DNA of 7,392 nt from an uncultured Oscillospiraceae bacterium (GCA_959022875.1 CAUFAM010000052.1:1-7392), one strand, 5' to 3'. Counted from the first letter of the stretch, positions 1 to 6,056 are shown. The notes: a model not told the origin generated them from the sequence alone. A program made the numbers and translations.

Positions 1-2
1 CC

Positions 3-308
3 TTGGCACCCAACGTATTTCTGGAGTGGGGCGAGAAGTTCAACTGGCCCGACCTCTCCGCCCCCCAGGAGGAGGGGCGGCGGTTCTGCTACGGCCTGCG
101 GGATCAGGTAGGGGTGCTGTGGGACGGTACGGTGGTGCCCTGCTGTCTGGATCACGAGGGGGATGTGCCCCTTGGGAACCTCTATGACCAGACCCTGGAG
201 GACATCCTCAACAGCCCCCGTGCCAGGGCCATTTATGAGGGCTTTTCCCAAGGAAAGGCCCGGGAGGAGCTGTGCCGAAGGTGTGCCTTTTCCAATCGGT
301 TTCAGTAA
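3..308 (+). CDS. Radical SAM protein, C-terminal SPASM domain (5' part outside window)
   Basis: Only the last ~101 residues are in the window; the frame is open to the left edge, so the TTG at position 3 is probably an internal Leu codon. What remains is a SPASM-type auxiliary iron-sulfur cluster domain. C29 begins the segment CYGLRDQVGVLWDGTVVPCC, whose end supplies C47 and C48; a GNL turn follows, then a helix, and a final CRRC pair at C91/C94. In this family a SAM-binding [4Fe-4S] TIM barrel lies N-terminal and the SPASM domain holds extra clusters used on peptide or protein substrates; the barrel is not visible here. The substrate cannot be told. The next gene starts 39 bp downstream on the same strand, so co-transcription is possible. 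Family call is confident; exact function is unknown. Confidence 0.85.
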   Translation: MAPNVFLEWGEKFNWPDLSAPQEEGRRFCYGLRDQVGVLWDGTVVPCCLDHEGDVPLGNLYDQTLEDILNSPRARAIYEGFSQGKAREELCRRCAFSNRFQ

Positions 309-347
309 AGTGGTTTTACTTGCAGACAATAGAAATGGAGGGATTTT

Positions 348-596
348 ATGAAGAAGCTTATGGGCTGGGCGGACGGATATTTGCAGGAGTGCACCTGGAA
401 GGACCTGGCGCTGATCAAATTCTGCCTGGGCTCGCTGGGTGTGCTCATCGGCCTTCAGATTCCCAAAAAACGCAAGAGCACTGCAGCCTGGACGGCAGGG
501 ATCATCTTTGCCGTTACCTATGTGTCCGTGATGGGAAAATTTATTTCCTTTGTGCTTCGCCGGCAGGATGAGGACCGGGAGGAAGACTTTTCCTGA
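348..596 (+). CDS. Small two-helix membrane protein of unknown function
   Basis: An 82-residue protein starting at an ATG with a good ribosome binding site (GGAGGG, 337-342, 5-nt gap). A polar N-terminus (about residues 1-20) precedes a hydrophobic segment at about 22-38. A short basic loop (PKKRKS) follows, then a second hydrophobic segment at about 48-70 and a very acidic tail (QDEDREEDFS). This predicts two membrane helices. Similar short clostridial proteins are often labelled 'permease of phosphate ABC transporter', but I see no transporter signature and would not take that name as functional. It sits 39 bp after the SPASM gene and just before a bidirectional terminator hairpin, so it is probably the last gene of that unit. 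The gene itself is convincing; its role is not known. Confidence 0.75.
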   Translation: MKKLMGWADGYLQECTWKDLALIKFCLGSLGVLIGLQIPKKRKSTAAWTAGIIFAVTYVSVMGKFISFVLRRQDEDREEDFS

Positions 597-607
597 ACGA
601 AAAACTG

Positions 608-636
608 GGGCCGCCCTCAAAGGGGCGGCCCTGATT
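608..636. terminator. Bidirectional intrinsic terminator between convergent genes
   Basis: A perfect 9-bp stem, GGGCCGCCC (608-616) with GGGCGGCCC (623-631) and a 6-nt loop, lies between the small membrane protein gene (+) and cotJC (-). It is followed by TGATTTT on the plus strand and by CAGTTTT on the minus strand, so it could end both convergent transcripts. The T tracts are short (4), so efficiency is uncertain. Confidence 0.75.
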
Positions 637-1260
637 TTATGCCTGGGTGGAGGTTCTGGGCTGTGCTTTGTCAAAGGCGGGGTTGGTGAGATAGATGTTC
701 TTGGCGTCCATCTTCTCCTTGCACAGCCGCAGGCATTCACCGAAGCGTTGGAAGTGGACGATCTCCCGTTCCCGGAGGAAGCGGATGGCGTTGTTTACGT
801 CAGGATCGTCGCTCAGGCGCAGGATGTTGTCATAGGTGACCCGGGCCTTTTGCTCGGCAGCCATATCTTCCGTCAGGTCGGCGATGACGTCGCCGGTGGA
901 CTGCATGCCGTCGGCGCTCCAGGGAAAGCCGGAGGCGGCGGTGGGGTAGATGCCGGTGGTGTGATCCACGAAGTAGGGTGCAAAGGGAGTGTCCTTGATC
1001 TGTTCGGCGGTGAGGTTCCGGGTGAGCTGATGGACGATGGCAGCCACCATCTCCATGTGGCCCAGCTCCTCGGTGCCGATGTCGGTGAGCAGGCCCTTGG
1101 CCTCGGCGTAGGGCATGGAATAGCGCTGGGACAGGTAGCGCATGGAGGCGCCCAACTCCCCGTCCGGGCCTCCGTACTGGCTGATAATGAAGGCGGCCAG
1201 CTTGGGGTTGGGAGTGGAGATTTTTACCGGGAACTGGAGCTTTTTTTCATATACAAACAT
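637..1260 (-). CDS. cotJC: Spore coat protein CotJC, manganese catalase family
   Basis: A 207-residue protein of the Mn-catalase/CotJC family, a ferritin-like four-helix fold with a dinuclear manganese centre that disproportionates hydrogen peroxide; in spore formers it is a coat component. The expected ligands are in place: E35 (PDGELGAS), E65 and H68 (EELGHME), E136 (AAEQKAR) and H169 (REREIVHF). Their spacing closely follows the Lactobacillus plantarum enzyme. The length fits CotJC (about 190-210) and is shorter than classical Mn catalases, which have C-terminal extensions. The ATG is preceded by GAGGTG (1267-1272) and lies one base after the stop of the fused cotJA-cotJB gene, so the two are translationally linked. 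A hairpin terminator follows directly. Expression from a mother-cell sporulation promoter is expected from family knowledge; I could not identify the promoter. Confidence 0.93.
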   Translation of the reverse strand: MFVYEKKLQFPVKISTPNPKLAAFIISQYGGPDGELGASMRYLSQRYSMPYAEAKGLLTDIGTEELGHMEMVAAIVHQLTRNLTAEQIKDTPFAPYFVDHTTGIYPTAASGFPWSADGMQSTGDVIADLTEDMAAEQKARVTYDNILRLSDDPDVNNAIRFLREREIVHFQRFGECLRLCKEKMDAKNIYLTNPAFDKAQPRTSTQA

Positions 1261-1261
1261 C

Positions 1262-1744
1262 TCACTTCACCTCATTCTGCTCGTAATTCCAGGGCCAGGG
1301 CTCGCTGAGCCACTGGTAGCTGTCGCCGGTGGCAGCGGAAGATTGGGTAATGGGCCCGAACTTGGACTCATAGGCCGCCTTGGCCGCCTTTTCCATGGCG
1401 GCATACTGCTTGAACAAGCGGAAGGCCTCGGCGTCATCCTGATGGGTGTCCAGATAGGTACCCAGCTCCATGACCACAAACTCCAGGGCCTGGAGTTCCG
1501 CAAGGGGAGTGTCGGGGACTGTGGAGCCCTCCACCTTCAGGCGGAAGGGCAGATTCAGCCCCGGAAAGAGGGTGCCATTGCTCAGAGCCTCCGTCTGAGA
1601 ATATTTCTGGGGGTTATTCTGCTGAAAGGGGACGTATGGGACGGACAGCCCCGCGCAGGAGGGCAGGGTTCCGCTGGAATCGGGACAGCCGGCGGCGGCA
1701 GCGCTGGACTGAGCGCTCCGGGCGCTGGGAATTTCGTTATACAA
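1262..1744 (-). CDS. Fused CotJA-CotJB spore coat protein
   Basis: About 160 residues that combine two coat proteins usually encoded separately. After a low-complexity Ser/Ala-rich N-terminus, residues 33-67 match CotJA (LSVPYVPFQQ, then ALSNGTLFPGLNLPF). Residues 80-156 match CotJB (LAELQALEFVVMELGTYLDT, an AYESKFGPI turn, and the typical SEPWPWNYE end). In Bacillus subtilis, cotJA, cotJB and cotJC form one operon, and here CotJC follows after one base. I chose a TTG start (1742-1744) because AAGGAGG (1754-1760) lies 9 nt upstream. The frame also opens at an ATG at 1808-1810, giving 182 residues, but that adds an Arg/Pro-rich stretch, lacks a good ribosome binding site and would run through a hairpin. 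There is no frameshift or stop between the halves, so the fusion looks real in this sequence. Confidence 0.85.
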   Translation of the reverse strand: MYNEIPSARSAQSSAAAAGCPDSSGTLPSCAGLSVPYVPFQQNNPQKYSQTEALSNGTLFPGLNLPFRLKVEGSTVPDTPLAELQALEFVVMELGTYLDTHQDDAEAFRLFKQYAAMEKAAKAAYESKFGPITQSSAATGDSYQWLSEPWPWNYEQNEVK

Positions 1745-1766
1745 AGGGGGTTGCCTCCTTCTTTGA

Positions 1767-1811
1767 ATTGAGAGGGGGCCGCGCTGAGAGGGCGCGGCGT
1801 CCCCCCTCAAT
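1767..1811. repeat. Long imperfect inverted repeat upstream of the cotJ operon
   Basis: ATTGAGAGGGGGCCGCGC (1767-1784) pairs with the downstream arm ending CCCCCCTCAAT (to 1811), with one mismatch and a short bulge; the loop is TGAGAG. It ends 6 nt from the AAGGAGG of the fused cotJ gene. No T tract follows on either strand, so it is not a typical terminator. It may be an mRNA 5' structure or an operator in the divergent cotJ/cwlD promoter region. Confidence 0.55.
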
Positions 1812-1890
1812 CCAGTCTATGCGCTCCGGCTCCGGTTGCCCACGCATACCCTGGGCCGGGCGGCCATAGGATAGGGCGGAGGTGGTTTGC

Positions 1891-2634
1891 TTGAAGCGAG
1901 GCGTTGCCCTGGCGGGGGCGGTGTGTGTGGTGGTGGCTCTGCTGGTGTTGGCGGTCAGCCGGCTGAACCGGGTGATGGAGCCGGTGGTCAGTCCGGTGTC
2001 CTACACCGGGACCCCGCCGGTCATTCTGGACGCGGGCCACGGAGGAGAAGACGGGGGCGCAGTGTCCATCACTGGCGTTCCAGAGAGCCAGATCAATCTG
2101 GAGATTGTGCTGAAGCTGCGGGATATTCTGGCCCTGTGCGGCACAGACCCGATCCTCCTGCGGGAGGAGGATATTTCCCTGCACGACGAGGGCGCTTCCA
2201 CCCTCCGTGAGAAGAAGCGCTCCGATCTGCAAAACCGGGTGGCGGCCGTGGAGGACCTGGAGGGGGCCACCCTTATCAGTATCCATCAAAATACCTATCC
2301 CAGTTCCCAGTACCACGGGGCCCAGGTGTTTTACGCTCCTACGGAGGGCTCCCAGGCCCTGGCAGAGCACTTCCAGGCCGCTTTGCGGGATCAGCTCCAG
2401 CCGGACAACGAGCGAGCGGCCAAACAGATTCCTGACAGCGTCTATCTGATGAATCACATCACCTGCCAAGCCATTTTGGTGGAGTGCGGCTTTCTCACAA
2501 ACCCCGGGGAGGAGGCCATGCTCCGGGACGAGGGTTACCAGCGGAAGCTCTCGGCGGTGCTGGCGGGCGCTTGGCTCACCGGGCAGGCGGAGGGTGAGGC
2601 GGATTTACAACCGCAGGAAAATCTGTTACAATAG
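1891..2634 (+). CDS. cwlD: CwlD-like N-acetylmuramoyl-L-alanine amidase (spore cortex/germination)
   Basis: A zinc-dependent Amidase_3 enzyme of about 247 residues. CwlD removes the peptide stem from muramic acid in spore cortex peptidoglycan, the first step towards muramic-delta-lactam, which germination lytic enzymes need. Residues 5-23 form one hydrophobic N-terminal segment (signal anchor or signal peptide), so the enzyme acts outside the membrane. The motifs are DAGHGGEDGG with H50, SQINLEI with E65, SIHQN with H132 and VECGFLTNP with catalytic E198. The REKKRSDLQNR segment is usual in the CwlD branch. I chose TTG at 1891 because GGAGG (1878-1882) is 8 nt upstream; the in-frame GTG at 1882 overlaps that site. 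It diverges from the cotJ operon and precedes radA. CwlD rather than another Amidase_3 enzyme is likely from length and the sporulation context. Confidence 0.88.
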   Translation: MKRGVALAGAVCVVVALLVLAVSRLNRVMEPVVSPVSYTGTPPVILDAGHGGEDGGAVSITGVPESQINLEIVLKLRDILALCGTDPILLREEDISLHDEGASTLREKKRSDLQNRVAAVEDLEGATLISIHQNTYPSSQYHGAQVFYAPTEGSQALAEHFQAALRDQLQPDNERAAKQIPDSVYLMNHITCQAILVECGFLTNPGEEAMLRDEGYQRKLSAVLAGAWLTGQAEGEADLQPQENLLQ

Positions 2635-2679
2635 CGCCAATGAAGGTTTCCGGGAAAACCCGGCAAAAGGAGTTTCCAA

Positions 2680-4050
2680 ATGAAAGCAAAAACCCTATTT
2701 TATTGTACCCAGTGCGGCAATGAGACCCCGAAGTGGCAGGGGAAGTGCCCCGCCTGCGGTGCCTGGAACACCATCGTGGAGCAGCCGGCGGAAAAGATCG
2801 TCAAAAAGGCCGGGCCGGTGGCCAAGGGCTCTGCCAGTGGAATTCCCCTCAGCCGTCCCACCCCCATGAGCGAGGTGGAGACCACCGATGAGCTGCGCTT
2901 CTCCACGGGCATGGGGGAGCTGGACCGGGTGCTGGGTGGCGGCGCAGTGAAAGGTTCTCTGGTGCTGGTGGGCGGCGCGCCGGGAATCGGCAAGTCCACC
3001 CTGATGCTCCAGATCTGCGACAGCCTGTGCGCCTTTGCCAAGGTACTGTATGTATCCGGCGAGGAGTCCCAGCGGCAGATTAAGCTCCGGGCCGAGCGCC
3101 TGCGGGTAAAAGGGGAGGGGCTCTACCTTTTGGCAGAGACCAACCTGGAAAACATGCTGGACGCCGTTCATGAGCTACAGCCGGATATTCTGATCGTCGA
3201 CTCCATCCAGACCCTCTACCACGGGGATGTGACCTCCGCCCCCGGCAGCGTCAGCCAGGTAAAGGAGTGTACCATGGCCCTCATGCAGCTGGCAAAAGGG
3301 GAGGGGGTCACCATCTTTGTCATCGGCCATGTGAACAAGGAGGGTTCTATTGCCGGGCCCAAGGTGCTGGAGCACATGGTGGACTGCGTACTCTACTTTG
3401 AAGGGGAGCGGCAGATGGCCTACCGAATTCTCCGGGCGGCCAAAAACCGCTTTGGCGCCACCAATGAGATCGTTGTTTTTGAGATGGAGGACTGGGGCCT
3501 CAGTGAGGTGCCCAATCCCTCGGAGGCCCTGCTGGCTGGGCGGCCTCAGGACACTCCAGGCACCTGCGTCACCTGCGTGATGGAGGGTGTGCGCCCGGTA
3601 CTGGCGGAGATTCAGGCCCTGGTGGTGCCATCCAGCCTGGGTAACCCCCGGCGGGTGAGTAACGGCTTTGATTATAGCCGCTCCATGCTGCTGCTGGCGG
3701 TGCTGGAAAAGCGGGGCGGACTGCTGGTGGGCAACTGCGACGCTTACCTCAATGTCATCGGCGGGCTCTATCTGGAGGAGCCCGCCGCCGATCTGGCCGC
3801 TGTGCTGGCCCTGGCCTCCAGTTTCCGGGACAAGCCCGTCCCACATGACCTGGCTGCCATCGGTGAGGTTGGACTAACTGGAGAACTGCGGGCGGTGAGC
3901 GCCCTCAACCAGCGCCTGGCCGAAGTACAGCGCCTGGGCTTCACCAAGTGCCTGATCCCCAAGCGGATTCAGGGGAAATTAGTTGCCCCTGAGGGGCTGG
4001 AGCTCATCCGGGTGTCCAACATCCGGGAGGCCATGGCCGCCTTGCTGTGA
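2680..4050 (+). CDS. radA: DNA repair protein RadA/Sms
   Basis: A full-length RadA (456 residues; family usually about 450-460), a RecA-like ATPase helicase that helps branch migration during homologous recombination and repair. In order: an N-terminal zinc finger with C9, C12, C23 and C26 (CTQCGNETPKWQGKCPACG); the ATPase core with Walker A GGAPGIGKST (98-107) and Walker B LIVDSI (171-176); the RadA-specific KNRFG motif (255-259); and a C-terminal Lon-protease-like domain from about residue 340 (GNCDAYLNVIGGL; GEVGLTGELRAV) that lacks protease function in this family. The ATG follows AAAAGGAG about 8 nt upstream and a small hairpin (2650-2663) in the 45-bp gap after cwlD, so the two may be co-transcribed. 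All key motifs are intact. Confidence 0.97.
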   Translation: MKAKTLFYCTQCGNETPKWQGKCPACGAWNTIVEQPAEKIVKKAGPVAKGSASGIPLSRPTPMSEVETTDELRFSTGMGELDRVLGGGAVKGSLVLVGGAPGIGKSTLMLQICDSLCAFAKVLYVSGEESQRQIKLRAERLRVKGEGLYLLAETNLENMLDAVHELQPDILIVDSIQTLYHGDVTSAPGSVSQVKECTMALMQLAKGEGVTIFVIGHVNKEGSIAGPKVLEHMVDCVLYFEGERQMAYRILRAAKNRFGATNEIVVFEMEDWGLSEVPNPSEALLAGRPQDTPGTCVTCVMEGVRPVLAEIQALVVPSSLGNPRRVSNGFDYSRSMLLLAVLEKRGGLLVGNCDAYLNVIGGLYLEEPAADLAAVLALASSFRDKPVPHDLAAIGEVGLTGELRAVSALNQRLAEVQRLGFTKCLIPKRIQGKLVAPEGLELIRVSNIREAMAALL

Positions 4051-4173
4051 GGCCAACGGTACGAAGTTGACGCAGCCTCCGTGGGCGGCCACACCGGGAG
4101 AGGCGGCCCGGGAGAGAGAACACAGACCATCTTTTTGATAGACACAGGGGTCGGTACAGGCAATGAAGCTCAA
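3979..4173 (-). CDS. Small Cys-rich protein (clostridial CxxxC family), overlapping radA 3' end
   Basis: A 64-residue reading frame with the pattern CTDPCVYQKDGLC then, 15 residues later, a Cys followed by VNFVP. This C-x3-C-x7-C-x15-C arrangement recalls many short clostridial proteins, often mislabelled 'hydroxymyristoyl-ACP dehydratase', that probably bind metal; their function is unknown. I chose the TTG at 4171-4173 because GGAG (4183-4186 on the minus strand) is 9 nt upstream; an ATG three codons earlier (4180-4182) abuts that site. The last 24 codons are antisense to the end of radA (72-nt overlap), and the tail past FVPLASQQGG is compositionally ordinary, so it may be a recent extension. 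The family resemblance is from memory, hence moderate confidence. Confidence 0.55.
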   Translation of the reverse strand: MSFIACTDPCVYQKDGLCSLSRAASPGVAAHGGCVNFVPLASQQGGHGLPDVGHPDELQPLRGN

Positions 4174-4286
4174 AATGATCATCTCCAAATTCTTCAGGGT
4201 ATCTAGTATGTCCCGATGACGCGGAGATATAACCGGCCATCCAATGGCAGCAAGCCATCGGAAATCAAATATTGAAAAGTTGTATG

Positions 4287-4323
4287 GCGCGTCCTGCCGT
4301 CGGAATATACGGCGGGACCGCGC
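4287..4323. repeat. Hairpin in the gap between the Cys-rich gene and the element
   Basis: GCGCGTCCTGCCG (4287-4299) pairs with CGGCGGGACCGCGC (4310-4323), giving a stem of about 13 bp with one G-T wobble and one bulge. No T tract follows on either strand. The rest of 4183-4382 shows only a strong orphan ribosome-binding-site-like AAAGGAGG (4340-4347) without a convincing gene after it. Confidence 0.4.
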
Positions 4324-4382
4324 GGATGACCATAGAAAGAAAGGAGGGGGTGGATCATCCCCGGATTCCGTACATGGTATTA

Positions 4383-4417
4383 GGTCAACAAAATAAATAG
4401 AGGTTTTGTTTGCCTGG
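4383..4417. other. Candidate attL: host half-site plus left terminal inverted repeat
   Basis: Host-type arm GGTCAACAAAAT (4383-4394), intervening AAATAGA, element-type arm GGTTTTGTTTGCCTGG (4402-4417). The element arm overlaps the stem of the terminator that follows. The intervening length (7) differs from that at the right end (4), which fits coupling sequences or a small indel; the exact crossover point cannot be fixed from one sequence. Confidence 0.6.
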
Positions 4418-4444
4418 ACGGGGAAAGCCCCGTCCAGGTTTTTT
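4413..4444 (+). terminator. Strong intrinsic terminator at the element's left end
   Basis: A perfect 11-bp GC-rich stem, CCTGGACGGGG (4413-4423) with CCCCGTCCAGG (4428-4438), an AAAG loop, and six T (4439-4444). It would stop rightward transcription entering from the radA side. In a circularised element it would also stop the outward transcript from the right-end promoter. Confidence 0.88.
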
Positions 4445-4559
4445 CGTCCCCGCCCGTGGCGGGGGTCCGCACCCCCGAAGGGGGTGTGCTGGACCCGGCG
4501 CTCCCTTCCCCCGGAGGGGGAAGGGCGGGGGGAAGGGGGCGAAAACCCGAACAGGGCAT

Positions 4560-4641
4560 AAAAAAACCGCCCAGCACGGACCCCGGTACACGACGGGGGG
4601 CATTGCTGCCCGCTGGGCGGCGTCCGCAAAGCGGACCCGGC
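4560..4641 (-). ncRNA. Candidate ~80-nt small RNA with own promoter and terminator
   Basis: Starting about 7 nt beyond the -10 box (near 4641), the minus-strand RNA would fold into a 5' hairpin, GTCCGC (4636-4631) with GCGGAC (4627-4622) and a TTT loop. A second domain follows, closed by a perfect 9-bp stem: CCGCCCAGC (4620-4612) with GCTGGGCGG (4575-4567). Inside that domain, CCCCG/CGGGG and GGCA/TGCC can form two further stems. The closing stem is followed by a run of seven T (4566-4560) on the minus strand, an intrinsic terminator. It runs away from rep. It could be a copy-control or other regulatory RNA, but no target is visible. I do not recognise the family. Confidence 0.6.
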
Positions 4642-4647
4642 AACATC

Positions 4648-4676
4648 ATACTAGCACATGCGTTTCACTCTGTCAA
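4648..4676 (-). promoter_or_regulatory. Sigma-A-type promoter for the candidate small RNA
   Basis: On the minus strand: perfect -35 TTGACA (4676-4671), a 17-nt spacer and -10 TAGTAT (4653-4648), with an extended TGC just before the -10. It lies in one of the few AT-richer patches of this GC-rich region. The start site would be near 4641. Confidence 0.7.
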
Positions 4677-4702
4677 GCGTTTTTTAGGCCGGAACCCTTT
4701 AA

Positions 4703-4758
4703 CCCGGGGGCGGCGGCGAATAAAAGCGGCCCTTTTGGGCCGCTTAGCCGCCCCCGGG
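4703..4758. repeat. Nested double inverted repeat
   Basis: Outer stem CCCGGGGGCGGC (4703-4714) with GCCGCCCCCGGG (4747-4758), 12/12. Inside it, AAGCGGCCC (4724-4732) pairs with GGGCCGCTT (4737-4745), 9/9, with a TTTT loop. It could form a cruciform in DNA or a very stable RNA structure. A single-strand origin, terminator or regulatory RNA element are all possible. Confidence 0.6.
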
Positions 4759-5003
4759 ATGGAGGAGGCCCGGGGGCCCGAAGGGCCACCCACGCCCGCA
4801 GGGCGGGGGCAAGGCAGGGGGGGCCCGGAGCGGCACGAGATGGGCGCAGCGGACCACGGAGAGGCCCAAGGGGCCCCCACCCCCGCAGGGGGCCCCGCAT
4901 ACCGATGAAGCCCGGCCCCGAGACCTGCCGCAGCAGCACCCAAGGGGGCGGGGCCGCAGCCCCGCAGAGCGAGCGCAGCGAGCCGGGACGGCGCAGCCGG
5001 ACC

Positions 5004-5042
5004 AGGGCCGCCCGAAGGGCGGGCCCTCTACTTGATAAGAGG
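5004..5042 (+). other. Candidate rolling-circle double-strand origin (nick region)
   Basis: A bulged hairpin (AGGGCCGCCC with GGGCGGGCCCT, 5004-5027) leads directly into a small hairpin CCTCT (5025-5029) with AGAGG (5038-5042), whose 8-nt loop is ACTTGATA. CTTGATA is, from established knowledge, the core of the Rep nick site of pC194/pUB110-type plasmids (cut between G and A). It sits 31 bp upstream of rep, a common place for such origins. Motif identity is direct; function is inference. Confidence 0.5.
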
Positions 5043-5072
5043 ACAGTATTCCATCAGCCAGACCCGTGAAAC

Positions 5073-5981
5073 ATGATTTCAGGCGCCTTTTCGGAGGTCA
5101 CTTTTTCCGGGAGAATCAAGCATTACCCCGACGGCAGCCGGGAGGTTATGGCGTGCTCTAAGCCCTGGTTTCGTGCCCAGGGGTGGGAGGATCGCCGCCC
5201 CAAGGCCAAGAGCCGCCCAAAGCCCAATGGCGGGGGCGGCGATATTGCCCGGGCGGTCCGCAGAGCCCGGGCCCAGGTCCGGGACCTGGCCCTTTGTAAT
5301 GCGTTTACCCATTTCGTCACCCTGACCTTAGACCAGAGCCGGGTGGACCGGTACGACATGGAGGCCATCACCCGGAAGCTCAACGCTTGGCTCTCAAACC
5401 AAGTTCAACGCCGAGGGCTGCGGTATGTTTTGGTTCCTGAGCGGCACAAGGATGGGGCTATTCATTTTCATGGCTTCTTCAATGACGTGCTGGAGAGGGT
5501 GGACAGCGGCACCATGATTCCTCCGGGAGGGAAAAAGCCCAGAAGGCCACGCAGCAAGGCCCAGCGGGCCGCCTGGACCGCCCAGGGGGGAAGGGTGGTA
5601 TGGAACCTTCCCGGTTGGTCCCTGGGCTTCACCACGGCCTTGGAATTGGTGGGCGATTATCACCGGGCTGTCTCCTATGTGTGTAAGTACATCGGAAAAC
5701 AGCAGTCCCCCGACGGGGCCGGGGTGGACAAGCCCGGGGGCCGGTGGTATTACTCTGGCGGTGAGCTGGAGCGCCCTCTAGTGGAGCTGGCCGACCTGGA
5801 CCCCTGGGAGGTTCGGGAACGGCCCGGGGCCCGGGTGATCGAGGTACCCGAGGCCGGGGCTGTGTTTGTCCTTTGGTGGGACGGTCCACAACCCTCTCCA
5901 CAACTCGAATTTCCCCCCAACGGGGGAAATTCGCTCAATGCCCAAGAGACCCCAGCACCACCAGGAAAATGTGTCATTTGA
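5073..5981 (+). CDS. HUH-type rolling-circle replication initiator protein (Rep)
   Basis: A 302-residue protein with the three motifs of HUH endonucleases: FVTLTL (81-86), the metal-binding motif HFHGFF with H131 and H133 in the context PERHKDGAIHFHG, and a tyrosine motif SYVCKYIGK (201-209) with Y202 and Y206 as candidate nucleophiles and K205 between them. It resembles replication proteins of small plasmids and single-stranded DNA phages (the replication-associated ORF2/G2P group) more than classical Rep_1, since no KYPVKDTD-like motif is present. It should nick one strand at an origin, stay covalently attached and allow rolling-circle copying. The N-terminus (SGRIKHYPDGSREVM) is preceded by only a weak ribosome binding site, so ATG 5073 is not certain. 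The C-terminal ~40 residues are Pro-rich. No helicase domain is present, so host PcrA would be needed. Confidence 0.85.
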   Translation: MISGAFSEVTFSGRIKHYPDGSREVMACSKPWFRAQGWEDRRPKAKSRPKPNGGGGDIARAVRRARAQVRDLALCNAFTHFVTLTLDQSRVDRYDMEAITRKLNAWLSNQVQRRGLRYVLVPERHKDGAIHFHGFFNDVLERVDSGTMIPPGGKKPRRPRSKAQRAAWTAQGGRVVWNLPGWSLGFTTALELVGDYHRAVSYVCKYIGKQQSPDGAGVDKPGGRWYYSGGELERPLVELADLDPWEVRERPGARVIEVPEAGAVFVLWWDGPQPSPQLEFPPNGGNSLNAQETPAPPGKCVI

Positions 5982-6002
5982 CATTTTTCGGAAAGTAAAA
6001 TG

Positions 6003-6033
6003 AACCCCCGGGGCCTTGTGGCACAGGGGGGTT
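6003..6033 (+). repeat. Hairpin between rep and the next gene
   Basis: AACCCCC (6003-6009) pairs with GGGGGTT (6027-6033); inside, TGTG and CACA can also pair. There is no T tract, so read-through from rep into the downstream genes is plausible. It ends 8 nt before a strong AAAGGAGG. Confidence 0.4.
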
Positions 6034-6056
6034 GTCAAAAAAAGGAGGTAAAGTCT

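Larger units (their letters stand above)
4445..5072. other. Non-coding, hairpin-dense leader region of the element
   Basis: No convincing protein gene lies here: the long open frames on both strands are Gly/Pro/Arg-rich, lack ribosome binding sites and reflect GC bias. It holds many strong inverted repeats. GGGTCC/GGACCC frames ACCCCC/GGGGGT at 4463-4496. CCCTTCCCCC/GGGGGAAGGG with a 3-nt loop is at 4503-4525. A small RNA gene lies at 4560-4641 and a nested double stem at 4703-4758. GGGGCCCCC/GGGGGCCCC is at 4870-4896, and AGGGCCGCCC with its bulged partner at 5004-5027. A candidate nick site is at 5025-5042. Such a region ahead of rep would fit replication origins and regulatory RNAs. Confidence 0.6.

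Noticed and set aside
550..1308. 252-codon plus-strand frame antisense to cotJC
   Set aside because: It is the shadow of a clearly recognisable Mn-catalase family gene on the other strand.
1811..1880. Possible sporulation sigma promoters (GCATA and CATAGGATA on plus; CATAGACT on minus)
   Set aside because: Spacing or -10 boxes do not fit sigma-E or sigma-G consensus well enough to call.
1807..2469. 220-codon minus-strand frame antisense to cwlD
   Set aside because: The plus strand has all amidase motifs in order; the antisense product has no recognisable motif.
4350..4400. Short GTG frame behind AAAGGAGG, ending within the left att site
   Set aside because: The gap between AAAGGAGG and the GTG is only 2 nt and the product is 16 residues; there is no evidence it is a gene.
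4969..4983. GCGAGC direct repeat as replication iterons
   Set aside because: Only two 6-bp copies in GC-rich sequence; not enough for an iteron array.
4410..5069. Long plus-strand reading frames (219 and 150 codons) in the element's leader region
   Set aside because: Products are Gly/Pro/Arg-rich, have no ribosome binding site or family resemblance and run through strong hairpins; they reflect GC-rich sequence lacking stop codons.
5978..6001. TTGACA followed by TAAAAT after rep as a promoter for the 49-aa gene
   Set aside because: The spacer is only 12 nt, too short for a sigma-A promoter, and no -10 lies at 16-18 nt.
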